39,946 nucleotides of DNA from Planctomycetota bacterium (GTDB lineage Bacteria; Planctomycetota; Planctomycetia; Gemmatales; Gemmataceae): NCBI GenBank assembly GCA_016195405.1, contig JACPZP010000122.1, forward strand, positions 1-39,946, read 5' to 3'. The translations under genes and the position numbers were made by a program. Shown here piece by piece: positions 15,711 through 24,088 of the stretch (position 1 is its first letter; each line of letters begins with the position of its first letter). The notes under the pieces are model-generated. The model had not been told where the DNA came from and searched no databases. It saw only the letters and a program-made list of their open reading frames with translations.

Positions 15711-16184
15711 TCAGGCAAATTTCTGCGTGTTGAAGTAATACTCCTGTAGCGCGTCGGCGCCAGGCCAGACTACGGCCTCCTCTAATTCAGCCGCCGATCG
15801 CGCTTCTTCCTGCGTTTCAAACAACACGGGTTGATATGCTTTGCCGGGCGTTCGGCGGCACGCAATCCATATCAGTTCCTCCGTGCGAAGCCAAACCTGA
15901 AAGCGGCGACTTTGCGAATCACCCACGGTGTGGACCGGACTGAAACCGCGCTCGACATGCTCCTCCAGAAGGTGCAGGAGCCGCCGGGCCACGTGAGCCG
16001 CTTCATCACGCTCGAACGTGCAAAAAACCGGGGGCACCTCGGGATCGCCGTCCCACCGCGCCGGCAGCAAGTCCCATGCATGCGCGCGCGGCCGTAGAAT
16101 TACAAGCGTCTTCTGTCCCGGCGGCACCAGGATGCCCAGGGCGCCAGGCCCCGCCCGCTCCGGTTCGACACGGCAAAACGGCAT
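15711..16184 (-). CDS. Hypothetical protein upstream of the Nudix hydrolase
   Basis: About 157 residues from MPFCRVEPERAGPG. An earlier ATG at 16244 is possible, but its first 20 codons overlap the hairpin at 16199-16287, and GAGGGG lies about 12 bases before 16184. I recognise no known domain. It seems soluble and mixed alpha/beta: VPPGQKTLVILRP looks like a strand pair, and HVARRLLHLLEEHVERGF is an amphipathic helix. The region QVWLRTEELIWIACRR and the ending LQEYYFNTQKFA suggest a compact fold. No signal peptide or membrane segment. The 11-bp spacing to the Nudix gene implies a shared transcript, so a related housekeeping role is possible. Confidence 0.65.
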   Translation of the reverse strand: MPFCRVEPERAGPGALGILVPPGQKTLVILRPRAHAWDLLPARWDGDPEVPPVFCTFERDEAAHVARRLLHLLEEHVERGFSPVHTVGDSQSRRFQVWLRTEELIWIACRRTPGKAYQPVLFETQEEARSAAELEEAVVWPGADALQEYYFNTQKFA

Positions 16185-16198
16185 CAACCAAAGCCCCT

Positions 16199-16287
16199 CA
16201 AGCCCGCAGATGAGCGCAGCGAACCTGCGGGGTAAAAGCGGCAAACACCAGGCACCCCGCAGGCTCGAAGACTCGTCTGCGGGCTTG
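16199..16287. terminator. Long inverted repeat downstream of the MFS gene
   Basis: CAAGCCCGCAGA (16199-16210) pairs perfectly with TCTGCGGGCTTG (16276-16287), and inside it CCTGCGGGG (16224-16232) pairs with CCCCGCAGG (16255-16263). The whole folds into one long interrupted hairpin. It begins 2 bases after the MFS stop codon on the minus strand, so it may end that transcript, although no T-run follows. It may also be a dispersed repeat. Confidence 0.6.
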
Positions 16288-16289
16288 TT

Positions 16290-17666
16290 TTATCCCTGCG
16301 CTTGTTCCGGCACAATCCGTTTGGTGGCGTCGATACTGAGCGCCAAGATGCCTGCAAGCACCATGACGCAGGCGCACGTCAGGAACATCGCTTGCCAGCC
16401 CTCGCGCGGGTCGGTAAAGCTTTCGACGATGGCGTTATGAATACGCGGCGCCAACGCCGCCCCAATATTGCCGAACATGTTGCTCCACCCGAGGACCGCT
16501 CCGACGTGCTTGCCGCCCGTGTCGAGACTATACGCCCAGACCGACGGCGTCCCAAGATCCGTCGACAGTGCGACGAGGCAGAACGCGAACGTCACTGTCC
16601 ACGGATCATTAAGAGCCATGCACAGGATGAACCCAATTGCCACGACAAAGCGCGACAAGGACAATGGCAGGCTTCGGCCCCAGCGCCGGCCAAGCTTGCG
16701 GACCATGGCGTCGGTAAGCCAGCCGCCCGTAAACATGCCGATTATCCCGACCATGATCGGCATGCTCGTCATCCAGCCGCGCTCGATGACCGGCACCGTG
16801 TGAATCTCATAGAGAAAGCGCGGCAGCCAGGTGATCAGAAAAATCCACGCGAAATTAGTCAAGAGCTGGACCAGCGAAATCGACCATAGACTCGGACTTG
16901 TGAGGAGGTAGCGAAACTTCAGACCGCCTTCCCGTTTGACCCTCGAAGCCGATGGCGAGCCGGGAGCGTGTGGGGAGCCGGGAGCGTAAGCGACCGGAGT
17001 ACTCCGCGTAAAACCCCCCTCGCCATCGCTCCCGTCGATTAGCGCAATCTCCGCGTCGTTGCAAGCGGGTTGCTGCCGCGGGCTGTCGCGATAAAACCAC
17101 CAGAAGATGACCGCGACCACCAGCCCGATTGCGCCATAGATAGCCATTGCCGGCCGCCAGCCCGAACGCTCGATGAGATAGGCCGTGACCAAAGGCGCTA
17201 AAGCCCCGCCCAAGCGTCCGCCGACCGAGATGATCCCGCTGGCGAAACCGCGCCGCTCAAACGGCATCCACTTGCTGACCACGCCGGCGCAAGCCGGATA
17301 AGCGCCCGCCTCGAATAATCCGCAGCCGAAGCGCAGTACAATCAGCCACACCATCGTGGACGCCAACCCGAGCAAGCCCGTAAGCGCCGACCAGCCGGCC
17401 AGGAAAAGCGTCAGCATCAGGCGAGCGCCGAAGCGGTCGCTCAGCCAACCCGCAGGAAGCTGTCCAACCGCATAGGCCCAGAAAAACGACTCCAAGACGA
17501 TAGCCATTTCATTGTTTGTCAGGCCCACGTCTTCTTTTACATAGCGTTCCGCAAATCCCAGGCAGATGCGGTCGAGGTAGAGCAGCACCGCCACCATCGT
17601 GGCCAAAAGCAGGACCATGTAGCGAACATTGGTCGGTCGGGTCGCAGGGATGATGTCGTTGTCCAT
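16290..17666 (-). CDS. Major facilitator superfamily transporter, anion:cation symporter-like
   Basis: 458 residues with about 12 membrane spans. The loop GWLSDRFGARLML between helices 2 and 3 is the MFS motif A, and RFGCGLFEAGAYPACAGVVSKW in helix 4 and after resembles the anion:cation symporter family (hexuronate, galactonate and phthalate carriers). Its substrate is probably an organic anion, inferred from family only. The central cytoplasmic loop (about residues 205-250) contains a repeated A-P-G-S-P unit encoded by an 18-bp direct repeat at 16957-16987, which looks like a late insertion. ATG at 17666 is preceded by a weak site. The gene stands alone, ending beside a long hairpin. Confidence 0.88.
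   Translation of the reverse strand: MDNDIIPATRPTNVRYMVLLLATMVAVLLYLDRICLGFAERYVKEDVGLTNNEMAIVLESFFWAYAVGQLPAGWLSDRFGARLMLTLFLAGWSALTGLLGLASTMVWLIVLRFGCGLFEAGAYPACAGVVSKWMPFERRGFASGIISVGGRLGGALAPLVTAYLIERSGWRPAMAIYGAIGLVVAVIFWWFYRDSPRQQPACNDAEIALIDGSDGEGGFTRSTPVAYAPGSPHAPGSPSASRVKREGGLKFRYLLTSPSLWSISLVQLLTNFAWIFLITWLPRFLYEIHTVPVIERGWMTSMPIMVGIIGMFTGGWLTDAMVRKLGRRWGRSLPLSLSRFVVAIGFILCMALNDPWTVTFAFCLVALSTDLGTPSVWAYSLDTGGKHVGAVLGWSNMFGNIGAALAPRIHNAIVESFTDPREGWQAMFLTCACVMVLAGILALSIDATKRIVPEQAQG
16957..16987. repeat. 18-bp-period direct repeat inside the MFS gene
   Basis: GAGCCGGGAGCGT occurs at 16957-16969 and again at 16975-16987. The 18-bp period keeps the reading frame and encodes two A-P-G-S-P units in the central loop of the transporter. 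It appears to be repeat material tolerated in a cytoplasmic loop. Confidence 0.6.
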
Positions 17667-17719
17667 GAGCGTCTCAATGTACCAGATCGTTTAGCCGCGA
17701 GCCAGCGGCGAGCGCGGCC

Positions 17720-17747
17720 GACAACCAACGTCCACCAACCCTCAACC
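17720..17747. repeat. Heptanucleotide repeat, four degenerate units
   Basis: On the minus strand this reads GGTTGAG, GGTTGGT, GGACGTT, GGTTGTC. It lies in the 150-bp gap between the divergent MFS and receiver genes. The units vary, but the 7-base phase with an initial GG holds throughout. Confidence 0.5.
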
Positions 17748-17816
17748 CTTGTGAGCCGCCGCTTTGGCTGATAACTTGGAGTGTGAGAACGGAGTTTATT
17801 GCAAAGGAACCGCTCC

Positions 17817-18221
17817 ATGGCTGAGAAGAAAATCATCCTGATCGTGGACGACGATTATGAGCTGAGCGACGGCATTCGCGCCGTCTTGGAGAATCAAGGA
17901 CACAAGGTGTTGCAAGCGCGCGACGGCCAGCAAGGCAAGCAGCTCATCTACAACCAGCGGCCCGATTTGGTTATTCTCGACATGATGATGCCGCGCATGG
18001 GCGGCTATCCTGTGCTCGAGCATTTCAAAGGCAAGACCGACGCTCCGCCCATTATCATGATTACCGCCAACGAAGGCAGCCGCCATAAAGCCTACGCGGA
18101 ATACCTCGGGGTGGTCGACTACATTCGCAAGCCATTCGCCATGGAACGTTTGCTTGAAGCGATCGATCGTGGCCTACACGGTACCGAAAAGCCGCCCGAA
18201 GCGGAAAAACCCAAGGACTAG
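17817..18221 (+). CDS. Single-domain response regulator (CheY-like receiver)
   Basis: 134 residues, just a receiver domain. The acidic pocket DDD (11-13), phospho-acceptor Asp55 in LVILDMMMP, Thr83 in MITANE and Lys105 in YIRKPF are all present, so it should be phosphorylated by a histidine kinase. A short charged tail (PPEAEKPKD) replaces an output domain, so it would signal by protein contact. An ATG 6 codons earlier exists, but MAEKKIILIVDDD is the usual opening. It faces the Ser/Thr kinase gene and overlaps it by the stop codons (CTAG, 18218-18221). No histidine kinase is nearby. Confidence 0.9.
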   Translation: MAEKKIILIVDDDYELSDGIRAVLENQGHKVLQARDGQQGKQLIYNQRPDLVILDMMMPRMGGYPVLEHFKGKTDAPPIIMITANEGSRHKAYAEYLGVVDYIRKPFAMERLLEAIDRGLHGTEKPPEAEKPKD

Positions 18222-19861
18222 CCCGGTTTGCTTTTGGCCGGCGCTTTGTCTTCCGCCGGCATCGCGCCCGCTTGCGGTCTGGACCGCCCCAGTCCCGAGA
18301 GCAACATCCCCAGAAGGATCACACCCATCACGAGTGCGACGCTCACGACGCGCCAGCCCACCGCGGCCGCCCATTTCGATGCCCTCTTCCTCGAATCCTT
18401 CTTGTCCGAGTCCGCCTTGCGTGCGCCCGCGTTGATCGACTCCGCCTTGCTCATGCGCGGACGGCTCGGACGTTTGCGGCTCACCCCGTTCCGGCTCGGC
18501 AAGGTGATGATCGGCGCGATAGCCGGCGCTCGTACTCCGGGCTCATAGGCGACCGTCAAATCGGCGGGGCTTGTTGCGGCTCTGTCTTTCCTCATTTCGG
18601 CTTTCAGCGGTTGGGAAGAACTGGCCGCCGGATTTCTGCGTGTTGAATGGGACGCCACTGGGCCGGCGCTCTTGATCGATTTCGGCAAGTCGGCCTCGAT
18701 GCCCGCCAGGATGGCCGCTAGCTCGCCCGGAGTTTGGATGCGATCCTCCGGCCGCTTGGCCATCAAGAGCCGGACGACGGCTTTGACCTCGTCGGGAACC
18801 ACCAGCGCGGATCGTGGCACTTGGTTGCGCTTGCCTAAGGCAGCCAAGATGCGCGTCCGGCGAACCTCATCGACGGCTTCCGCTTCCTCGTACTGGTGTT
18901 GCAGCAGCTTCTCGGTCAAGGTGCCGTTGGGATAGGGGCACTGGCCCGAGAGCAGAAAATAGAATGTGCACCCAAGGCTGTAGAGATCGGCGCGAATATC
19001 CGAAACTCGGCAATCGCGCGCCTGTTCGGGGGCGATGTACTCCGGCGTCCCCATGAGGGCGCCGAGCTGAGTGATATTGGAGGCGAGGTAGCCGTTGTCC
19101 GGATCGGTCAGCCGCGCCAGGCCCATGTCGAGGATCTTGACGATGCCCCACGGATTGTCGGCCTTGACGGGCCGGGCGAACGCCGCGCTTTGCTTGCGGG
19201 CGCCCTTGGCGGGGCGCTTGAGTAAGGCGCTGCTTCGCTGCGAGCGCTCGTGCGTGATGAGCAGGTTCGCCGGCTTGATGTCGCGGTGCACCAGTCCGCG
19301 CTCATGGGCGTGGTCCAATCCCACGGCGGCCTGGCGAATGTAGGCGCACGCCTGGGCCACCGACAAAGGGCCGTTGTGATGGACGAGTTGGCTCAAATCG
19401 ACGCCGTCGATGAACTCCATGGCGATGAAGTACGTCCCGTTGACCTGGTCGGCATCGTAAGCACGGACGATGTTGGGATGCGAAAGCTGGCCGGCGATGA
19501 GCATCTCGCGCTTAAACCGCTCGATCAAGCGCGGGTTGCTCATACATTCCTTGCGGATCACTTTGACGGCGACGATGCGCTGCAAGCTGCGCTGCTTGGC
19601 GCGGAAAACCTGGCCCATGGCGCCTTCGCCGAGTCGGTCCAGCAAGAGGTACTGGCCAAGCACCAACGTCGCGCCTTTGCCCTGCGCAAGTTGATATACC
19701 TGAAATGGGGTCAACCATTCGCGGCGAACGAGTTCCTGGGCCAAGCCGCGCGCATCCGCGCATTGGTCTTGGAGCCGGGCGACTTCCTCGCGCTGGCCGT
19801 TCTCCAGAAGTTGGCTCTGGACAAGCAGTTCCACAAATCGCGCCACCGCCGCATTGGCCAT
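18218..19861 (-). CDS. Membrane-anchored Ser/Thr protein kinase (PknB-like)
   Basis: 547 residues. The N-terminal extension (1-62, with FVELLVQSQLLENGQ and REWLTPFQVYQLAQGK) is of a type I know from planctomycete kinases. The kinase domain spans about 70-390: glycine loop GEGAMGQV, Lys100 in VAVK, Glu119, HRDIKPAN (192-199), DMG (245-247) in place of DFG, and APEQA. About 35 extra residues rich in Arg, Lys and Ser (about 205-240) lie between the catalytic loop and DMG. A disordered basic region follows, then one transmembrane helix (about 510-530, VVSVALVMGVILLGMLLSGLG) and a short tail outside. The catalytic residues are intact, so it should be active. No sensor domain is visible outside. 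It converges with the receiver gene at 17817. Confidence 0.92.
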   Translation of the reverse strand: MANAAVARFVELLVQSQLLENGQREEVARLQDQCADARGLAQELVRREWLTPFQVYQLAQGKGATLVLGQYLLLDRLGEGAMGQVFRAKQRSLQRIVAVKVIRKECMSNPRLIERFKREMLIAGQLSHPNIVRAYDADQVNGTYFIAMEFIDGVDLSQLVHHNGPLSVAQACAYIRQAAVGLDHAHERGLVHRDIKPANLLITHERSQRSSALLKRPAKGARKQSAAFARPVKADNPWGIVKILDMGLARLTDPDNGYLASNITQLGALMGTPEYIAPEQARDCRVSDIRADLYSLGCTFYFLLSGQCPYPNGTLTEKLLQHQYEEAEAVDEVRRTRILAALGKRNQVPRSALVVPDEVKAVVRLLMAKRPEDRIQTPGELAAILAGIEADLPKSIKSAGPVASHSTRRNPAASSSQPLKAEMRKDRAATSPADLTVAYEPGVRAPAIAPIITLPSRNGVSRKRPSRPRMSKAESINAGARKADSDKKDSRKRASKWAAAVGWRVVSVALVMGVILLGMLLSGLGRSRPQAGAMPAEDKAPAKSKPG

Positions 19862-19923
19862 CGCCGGTCCCAGACAAACAAGAAACGCACCGGTTCCTTC
19901 CCCAACTATAGCTCATATGCGGC

Positions 19924-19958
19924 TACTGAGTACCGAGTACTGAGTACTCGGTACTGAA
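19924..19958. repeat. Heptanucleotide repeat forming a perfect palindrome
   Basis: Five units TACTGAG, TACCGAG, TACTGAG, TACTCGG, TACTGAA run in one phase. Within them AGTACCGAGTACT and AGTACTCGGTACT are exact reverse complements one base apart, so the DNA can form a 13-bp hairpin. It lies about 60 bp upstream of the kinase start. Confidence 0.7.
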
Positions 19959-20422
19959 GCACGGCGGCATCCCGCATCCGGCGCTGTTAGCCTTTCGCCC
20001 CGAGCCGACTGGCGCATGCCCAGCGAAGCGGCGGCGCTGGTCTGGTTGGAGTGGGCTGAGGAGAACGGAGCTGCCCGCCAACACCGCCATGAGTTTGGCG
20101 GTGAGCTCGTCGTCTTAAGTGTCATCGCGGCTTAAAGTTATGCTGTCAAATTTGTCACAGCCCCACAGTCTCACACTCATATACCCCCCCTTCGAGGCCA
20201 AGAGGCGGTATTTCGTTCTAAACGATTTGCTGACTTGTGTTTGCGCTGATCTCGATCACTGCTTGCCACCAAAGTCCAGGATCCCGTCATGTTCTCAGGA
20301 TTCTCCGGTTTTTCTATCCGCTCATCGCCGAAAAATCGCCACGACGAAAACGCCGAAGCGGGCACTATAGAAGCGGGCACTATAAAGGAAAGTGCGGCTG
20401 CCTCTTTCGCGGAAGGCCAACC
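19959..20422. other. Long leader region upstream of the sigma-WD40 gene
   Basis: About 460 bases without a gene I can support. A 39-codon plus-strand frame from 20016 (LVWLEWAEENGAA) faintly recalls a planctomycete repeat-companion domain and may be a relic. A run of seven C lies near 20185. A 15-bp exact tandem duplication with TATA-like ends lies at 20355-20384. GGAAGG at 20411-20416 is the ribosome binding site for 20423. The long upstream in-frame extension from 20237 is probably not translated. Confidence 0.4.
20355..20384. repeat. Exact 15-bp tandem duplication upstream of the sigma-WD40 gene
   Basis: GAAGCGGGCACTATA is present twice head to tail (20355-20369, 20370-20384). Each copy ends in CACTATA, and the second runs into TATAAAG, which could be a -10 element about 40 bases before the start codon. 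It may be a doubled promoter or operator element. Confidence 0.6.
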
Positions 20423-23400
20423 ATGCCCGCAAGCCAGGTCAAAAGCGTCTTTCGTCATCTCGGCAAACTGTTAGCCCGTCGTGCCGCGGATTTGCCGGAC
20501 CAGGACTTGCTGAGCAATTTTGTCAGGAGCCACGATGAGAAGGCGTTCGCGGCCCTGGTGGAACGGCATGGCCCGATGGTCTTGGGAGTTTGCCGGCGCT
20601 TCTTGCACAACGCCCAGGACGCCGAAGACGCCTGTCAGGCCGCTTTTCTGGTGCTGGCGCGCAAGGCGGCTTCGATTCGCAAGCGCCAGGCGCTGGGAAG
20701 CTGGCTCTACGGCGTCGCCATCCGCGTGGCGCGGAAGATGCAATCGCGGCAGCGCCGGACCGGCCCCCCACTCACGTCCCCGCTCATCCAAGACAGTGTT
20801 GCCGCGAGCGTCACTTTACGCGAAGCGCTGGTCATTCTCGATGAAGAACTGAACCGCTTAGCGGACGGCCAGCGGGCGGCGCTCGTTCTGTGCTACCTCG
20901 AAGACAAAACTCAGGACGAGGCGGCCCAGCAACTTGGTTGGAGCCAGGGCAAGCTCCGCGGCCAGCTGGAGCGCGGACGGGAGCGGCTGCGGGCTCGCCT
21001 GATCCGTCGCGGCGTGACGCTGCCGGCGGCGCTGCTTCTGACGGCGCTTACGCAGGCGGCGGCGAAAGCGATGCCCGCGACGTGGATCGCCGCCACCGTG
21101 AAAGCAGCCCTGCTCGCGGCGGCGGGCACGGCCCTCAAAGGCGCGGTCTCAGCGAAAGTAGCCGCTTTGGCAGAGGGAACGCTGGCGAGCATGGGCGCCG
21201 CCAAGCTTGGCCTCGTTGCGGCCGTGGTGTTGCTGGCGGGCTTGGTCGCGGGCGCGGGCTTTGTAGTATGCCAGGATGCGGCGACCGGCAAAGTGCCGGA
21301 AAACTTCGCGCTAGCGCCGGTTCTGCAGGAAGTTCAGAAAAGCGAAATAGCGGACAAGCCACGGCTCGACCTGTATGGCGATCCGTTGCCGCCGGGCGTG
21401 TTGAAGCGCTTCGGCACGGTGCGGTTGCGGCATGCCGATGCCGTCGCTGTGGGATTCGCTGACGACAAGACCCTGATGACGCTCGGCCGGGGCGATTACG
21501 TCCGTTTCTGGGACATCGAACAAGGCAGACTCGTTCGAAAGGCGCCTGCGCCCCCTACCTACGCCGGCTTGAACGCCGCGTCCAGCGCGGATGGCTCAAT
21601 GCTTGCGAGTTGGGGTTACAAGTCGCCGGGATTGACCATCTGGGATACAAGTGCCGGCAAAGAACTACGATTGATTCCCATGAGGCTATCGGGCCGTGAA
21701 TCTCGCGCTTTGGCTTTCTCGCCAGACGGCCGGACCCTCGCCATGGCCGATACGGAAAAGCTGAACCTGTTCGACCCACAGACCGGGCAACGAAAGTTGC
21801 CGGCGGTGGACAACGGCGATCTTGTCGAGTACCTCGCCTTTTCGCCCGACGGCAAAACGATAGCGATCTGTGTGGCTCGCAGCTCGGTCATTATCCGCGA
21901 CGTTGCCACCGGAAAGGAGCTGCGAAGAATCAACGACGACGAGGGCGAAATCGTGGCGTTTGCCCCGGACGGTAAGACGCTGGTCGTTGCTGGAGGGACG
22001 AAAGGTGCGAGACTATGGGATCCCGAGACCGGAGCTGCGAAGGGAGAGCTTCCCAGAGTTGCGGCACGCGACCGGATGGGACAACGCCCCAACCTCGCGT
22101 GCTCCCACGACGGCAAGATGCTAGCTACTAGCAGCACCGGCCAGCCGATCACGATCTGGGATTTTGCCGACCGGAAAGCGCTGCATCGCTTACCGATTAC
22201 GTGGGCATCCCGCCTGGCATTCTCGCCCGACGACAAGACCCTTGCGGTTTCAGAGCCCAGCGCCATCAGCCTGTGGGACGTGGTTTCCGGCAAAGAACTT
22301 TTTCCCAACGAAGGGCATGCGGGCGAGGTTAACGCGGTGGCCGTCTCGCCGGACGGGCGGTTCGTGGCCTCGGGGAGTTGGAAGGATTGCTCCATTCGCG
22401 TCTGGGACGCCGCTTCGGGCCGGCGCACCCAGGTCATGCCTGGCGCGACCTTTCTACACGCCTTGGCCATCGGTCCGGAGGGGCGCAGCGTCTTTTCGCA
22501 GGACAGGGAAGGCGCCATTCATCAATGGAACATCGAAACCGGCGAGGATATCGCTCACTTTCGTATGGTTGGGCCTAACAACGAGGAGCAGTACGTCTTT
22601 CGAATGAAGCTTTCCGCCGACGGCAAATCTCTGGCCGCGATTTCCCTTGGACATGAAGGCGGTGGCAGCACCTTGTGGGTCTGGGATGTCGCCACGGGCA
22701 AAGAGCGCGTGAAGAGGCGCGGAGTTTCCACAGACATCAGTCTTTGTTTTTCGCCAGACGCGAAGACCATTGCTTCGCTGGACGAGGAAAATCGGCTTTT
22801 CCTGGAAGATGTTGCCAGTGGCGACGTGAAAAGCAAGTTCGGCCGCGGTCTATCAAATCCAGTCGTCTTTTCCACCGATGGAAGACTTCTGGCGGCAGGC
22901 GTCGGCCCAGATGGCCATCGCCTTTCAGGCAACGCAATATCGGTGTGGAATGTAGGCAATGGTCACGAGCTCCTCACGCTGGAAACGGGCGCAATCGCCT
23001 TCGCCGCGTTCTCGCCGGATGACCGCTATCTCGCTTCCGCTGGCCTCGATGCCTTGCGATTGTGGGAGCTGGCTTCCGGACAGGCGGTCATCACGCATCG
23101 CTGCCCTGAGAAAGTACGCGGTTGGCATGGGCCTTCCTTCGTCAGTTCACTTGCGTTCGCCCCGGACGGCCGCAGCCTTGTGACAGGCTCGATCGACACG
23201 TCGGTGCTGACGTGGAGCGCGATACCTGATGAGAATGCTATCCGCAAGGCGCTGGGAAACTCGTCGCGAAAAGACTTCGAGCGATTATGGGCCGATCTAG
23301 CGGACAAGGACGCATCCCGCGCTTACATCGCCGCGCACGCATTCACTTCGGGGCCAATTCCCAATCTACTTGACTTTCTCGGCGACCGCTTGCCGCCCGC

Positions 23401-23770
23401 CAAAGGCCTCGATCCCGAACACCTGAAGAAGCTGCTTCAACAGCTGGACAGCGACAAATTCACCGAGCGCGAGGCCGCCACCAAGGAACTGGAAAAATCG
23501 CTCGAAGACATCCGTCCCGCGCTGGAACGTGCGCTGAAGGGCAACCTCACGCTGGAAACTCAGCGGCGCCTGGAACGGCTTCTCGCACGTCCGCTGACTC
23601 TGCCGCCCGGCGACACGTTGCGGCAAGTTCGCGCGGTGGCGATTTTGGAACGCATCGGCACGCCGGAAGCCCCGCAGTATCTGGAGCGTCTGAGCCTGGG
23701 AAACGCAGACGCACGTCTAACGCACGAAGCGATCGCAGCGCTGGCGCGAATGCGCGGCGTCGACAATTAG
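20423..23770 (+). CDS. ECF-type sigma factor fused through a TM helix to a WD40 propeller
   Basis: 1115 residues. Residues about 25-195 form an ECF sigma factor: region 2 with FVRSHDEKAFAALVERHGPM and QDAEDACQAAFLVLARKAASI, region 4 with LVLCYLEDKTQDEAAQQLGWS, the DNA-binding helix-turn-helix. After a hydrophobic Ala-rich linker, one transmembrane helix (about 262-283) leads to at least eight WD40-like blades (about 320-960, e.g. LAFSPDGRTLAMAD, VAVSPDGRFVASGS, LAFAPDGRSLVTGS). A helical HEAT-like C-terminal module follows (about 1000-1115, LDSDKFTEREAATKELEK). This suggests a membrane-tethered sigma factor whose propeller senses something outside. No anti-sigma gene is adjacent. GGAAGG precedes 20423. 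Similar sigma-WD40 fusions are known in planctomycetes; the signal is unknown here. Confidence 0.9.
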   Translation: MPASQVKSVFRHLGKLLARRAADLPDQDLLSNFVRSHDEKAFAALVERHGPMVLGVCRRFLHNAQDAEDACQAAFLVLARKAASIRKRQALGSWLYGVAIRVARKMQSRQRRTGPPLTSPLIQDSVAASVTLREALVILDEELNRLADGQRAALVLCYLEDKTQDEAAQQLGWSQGKLRGQLERGRERLRARLIRRGVTLPAALLLTALTQAAAKAMPATWIAATVKAALLAAAGTALKGAVSAKVAALAEGTLASMGAAKLGLVAAVVLLAGLVAGAGFVVCQDAATGKVPENFALAPVLQEVQKSEIADKPRLDLYGDPLPPGVLKRFGTVRLRHADAVAVGFADDKTLMTLGRGDYVRFWDIEQGRLVRKAPAPPTYAGLNAASSADGSMLASWGYKSPGLTIWDTSAGKELRLIPMRLSGRESRALAFSPDGRTLAMADTEKLNLFDPQTGQRKLPAVDNGDLVEYLAFSPDGKTIAICVARSSVIIRDVATGKELRRINDDEGEIVAFAPDGKTLVVAGGTKGARLWDPETGAAKGELPRVAARDRMGQRPNLACSHDGKMLATSSTGQPITIWDFADRKALHRLPITWASRLAFSPDDKTLAVSEPSAISLWDVVSGKELFPNEGHAGEVNAVAVSPDGRFVASGSWKDCSIRVWDAASGRRTQVMPGATFLHALAIGPEGRSVFSQDREGAIHQWNIETGEDIAHFRMVGPNNEEQYVFRMKLSADGKSLAAISLGHEGGGSTLWVWDVATGKERVKRRGVSTDISLCFSPDAKTIASLDEENRLFLEDVASGDVKSKFGRGLSNPVVFSTDGRLLAAGVGPDGHRLSGNAISVWNVGNGHELLTLETGAIAFAAFSPDDRYLASAGLDALRLWELASGQAVITHRCPEKVRGWHGPSFVSSLAFAPDGRSLVTGSIDTSVLTWSAIPDENAIRKALGNSSRKDFERLWADLADKDASRAYIAAHAFTSGPIPNLLDFLGDRLPPAKGLDPEHLKKLLQQLDSDKFTEREAATKELEKSLEDIRPALERALKGNLTLETQRRLERLLARPLTLPPGDTLRQVRAVAILERIGTPEAPQYLERLSLGNADARLTHEAIAALARMRGVDN

Positions 23771-23829
23771 AATGCGCATCCGACGAATCGGCTCTGCTGA
23801 ACTGTTGGCCCATGCGTCTCTGGCCGTGC

Positions 23830-23835
23830 TATCAT
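23830..23835 (+). promoter_or_regulatory. Possible -10 element for the antitoxin operon
   Basis: TATCAT at 23830-23835 with TTGGCC at 23805-23810, 19 bases apart, lies 41 bases before the antitoxin ATG. It resembles a weak sigma-70 promoter with over-long spacing. Support is limited to this resemblance. Confidence 0.25.
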
Positions 23836-23875
23836 GTCATGTAAGGCGGGCGCCGAAAGTCCAAGGAGCTGTGAG

Positions 23876-24088
23876 ATGAATCTTGCAGGTACTGTCCAAA
23901 ACGGAACAATTGTGCTGGACAACGGGGACCAGTTTCCGGAAGGAACACGAGTGGAGGTAATTGTCCGCGCGGAGACTAAACCAACGTTGGCGGAGCGACT
24001 GCTCAAGCACGCAGGCACGGTGCCTGGACTGCCACCGGACTTCGCGGAGCAGCACGATCACTACATCCACGGGACGCCGAAACGATGA
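23876..24088 (+). CDS. VapB-like antitoxin, AF2212/DUF104-like
   Basis: 70 residues. MNLAGTVQNGTIVLDNG then FPEGTRVEVIV is the swapped-hairpin pattern of AF2212/DUF104-type proteins, many of which pair with PIN toxins. The C-terminal half (LAERLLKHAGTVPGLPPDFAEQHDHYIHG) fits the extended toxin-binding tail seen in such antitoxins. AAGGAG sits 8 bases before the ATG. Its stop overlaps the next ATG in ATGA (24085-24088), the usual coupling with a toxin gene. That partner is decayed here, so this looks like an orphan antitoxin. It may still repress its own promoter or protect against other PIN toxins. Confidence 0.75.
   Translation: MNLAGTVQNGTIVLDNGDQFPEGTRVEVIVRAETKPTLAERLLKHAGTVPGLPPDFAEQHDHYIHGTPKR

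Noticed and set aside
20016..20135. 39-codon plus-strand frame with LVWLEWAEENGAA, recalling the TIGR02996 repeat-companion domain
   Set aside because: The resemblance is short and faint, the usual surrounding residues are missing and there is no ribosome binding site. At most a relic.
20237..20422. N-terminal extension of the sigma-WD40 protein from the first ATG in frame
   Set aside because: GGAAGG directly precedes the ATG at 20423, the extension contains the 15-bp tandem repeat, and the related protein at 38133 has no such extension.
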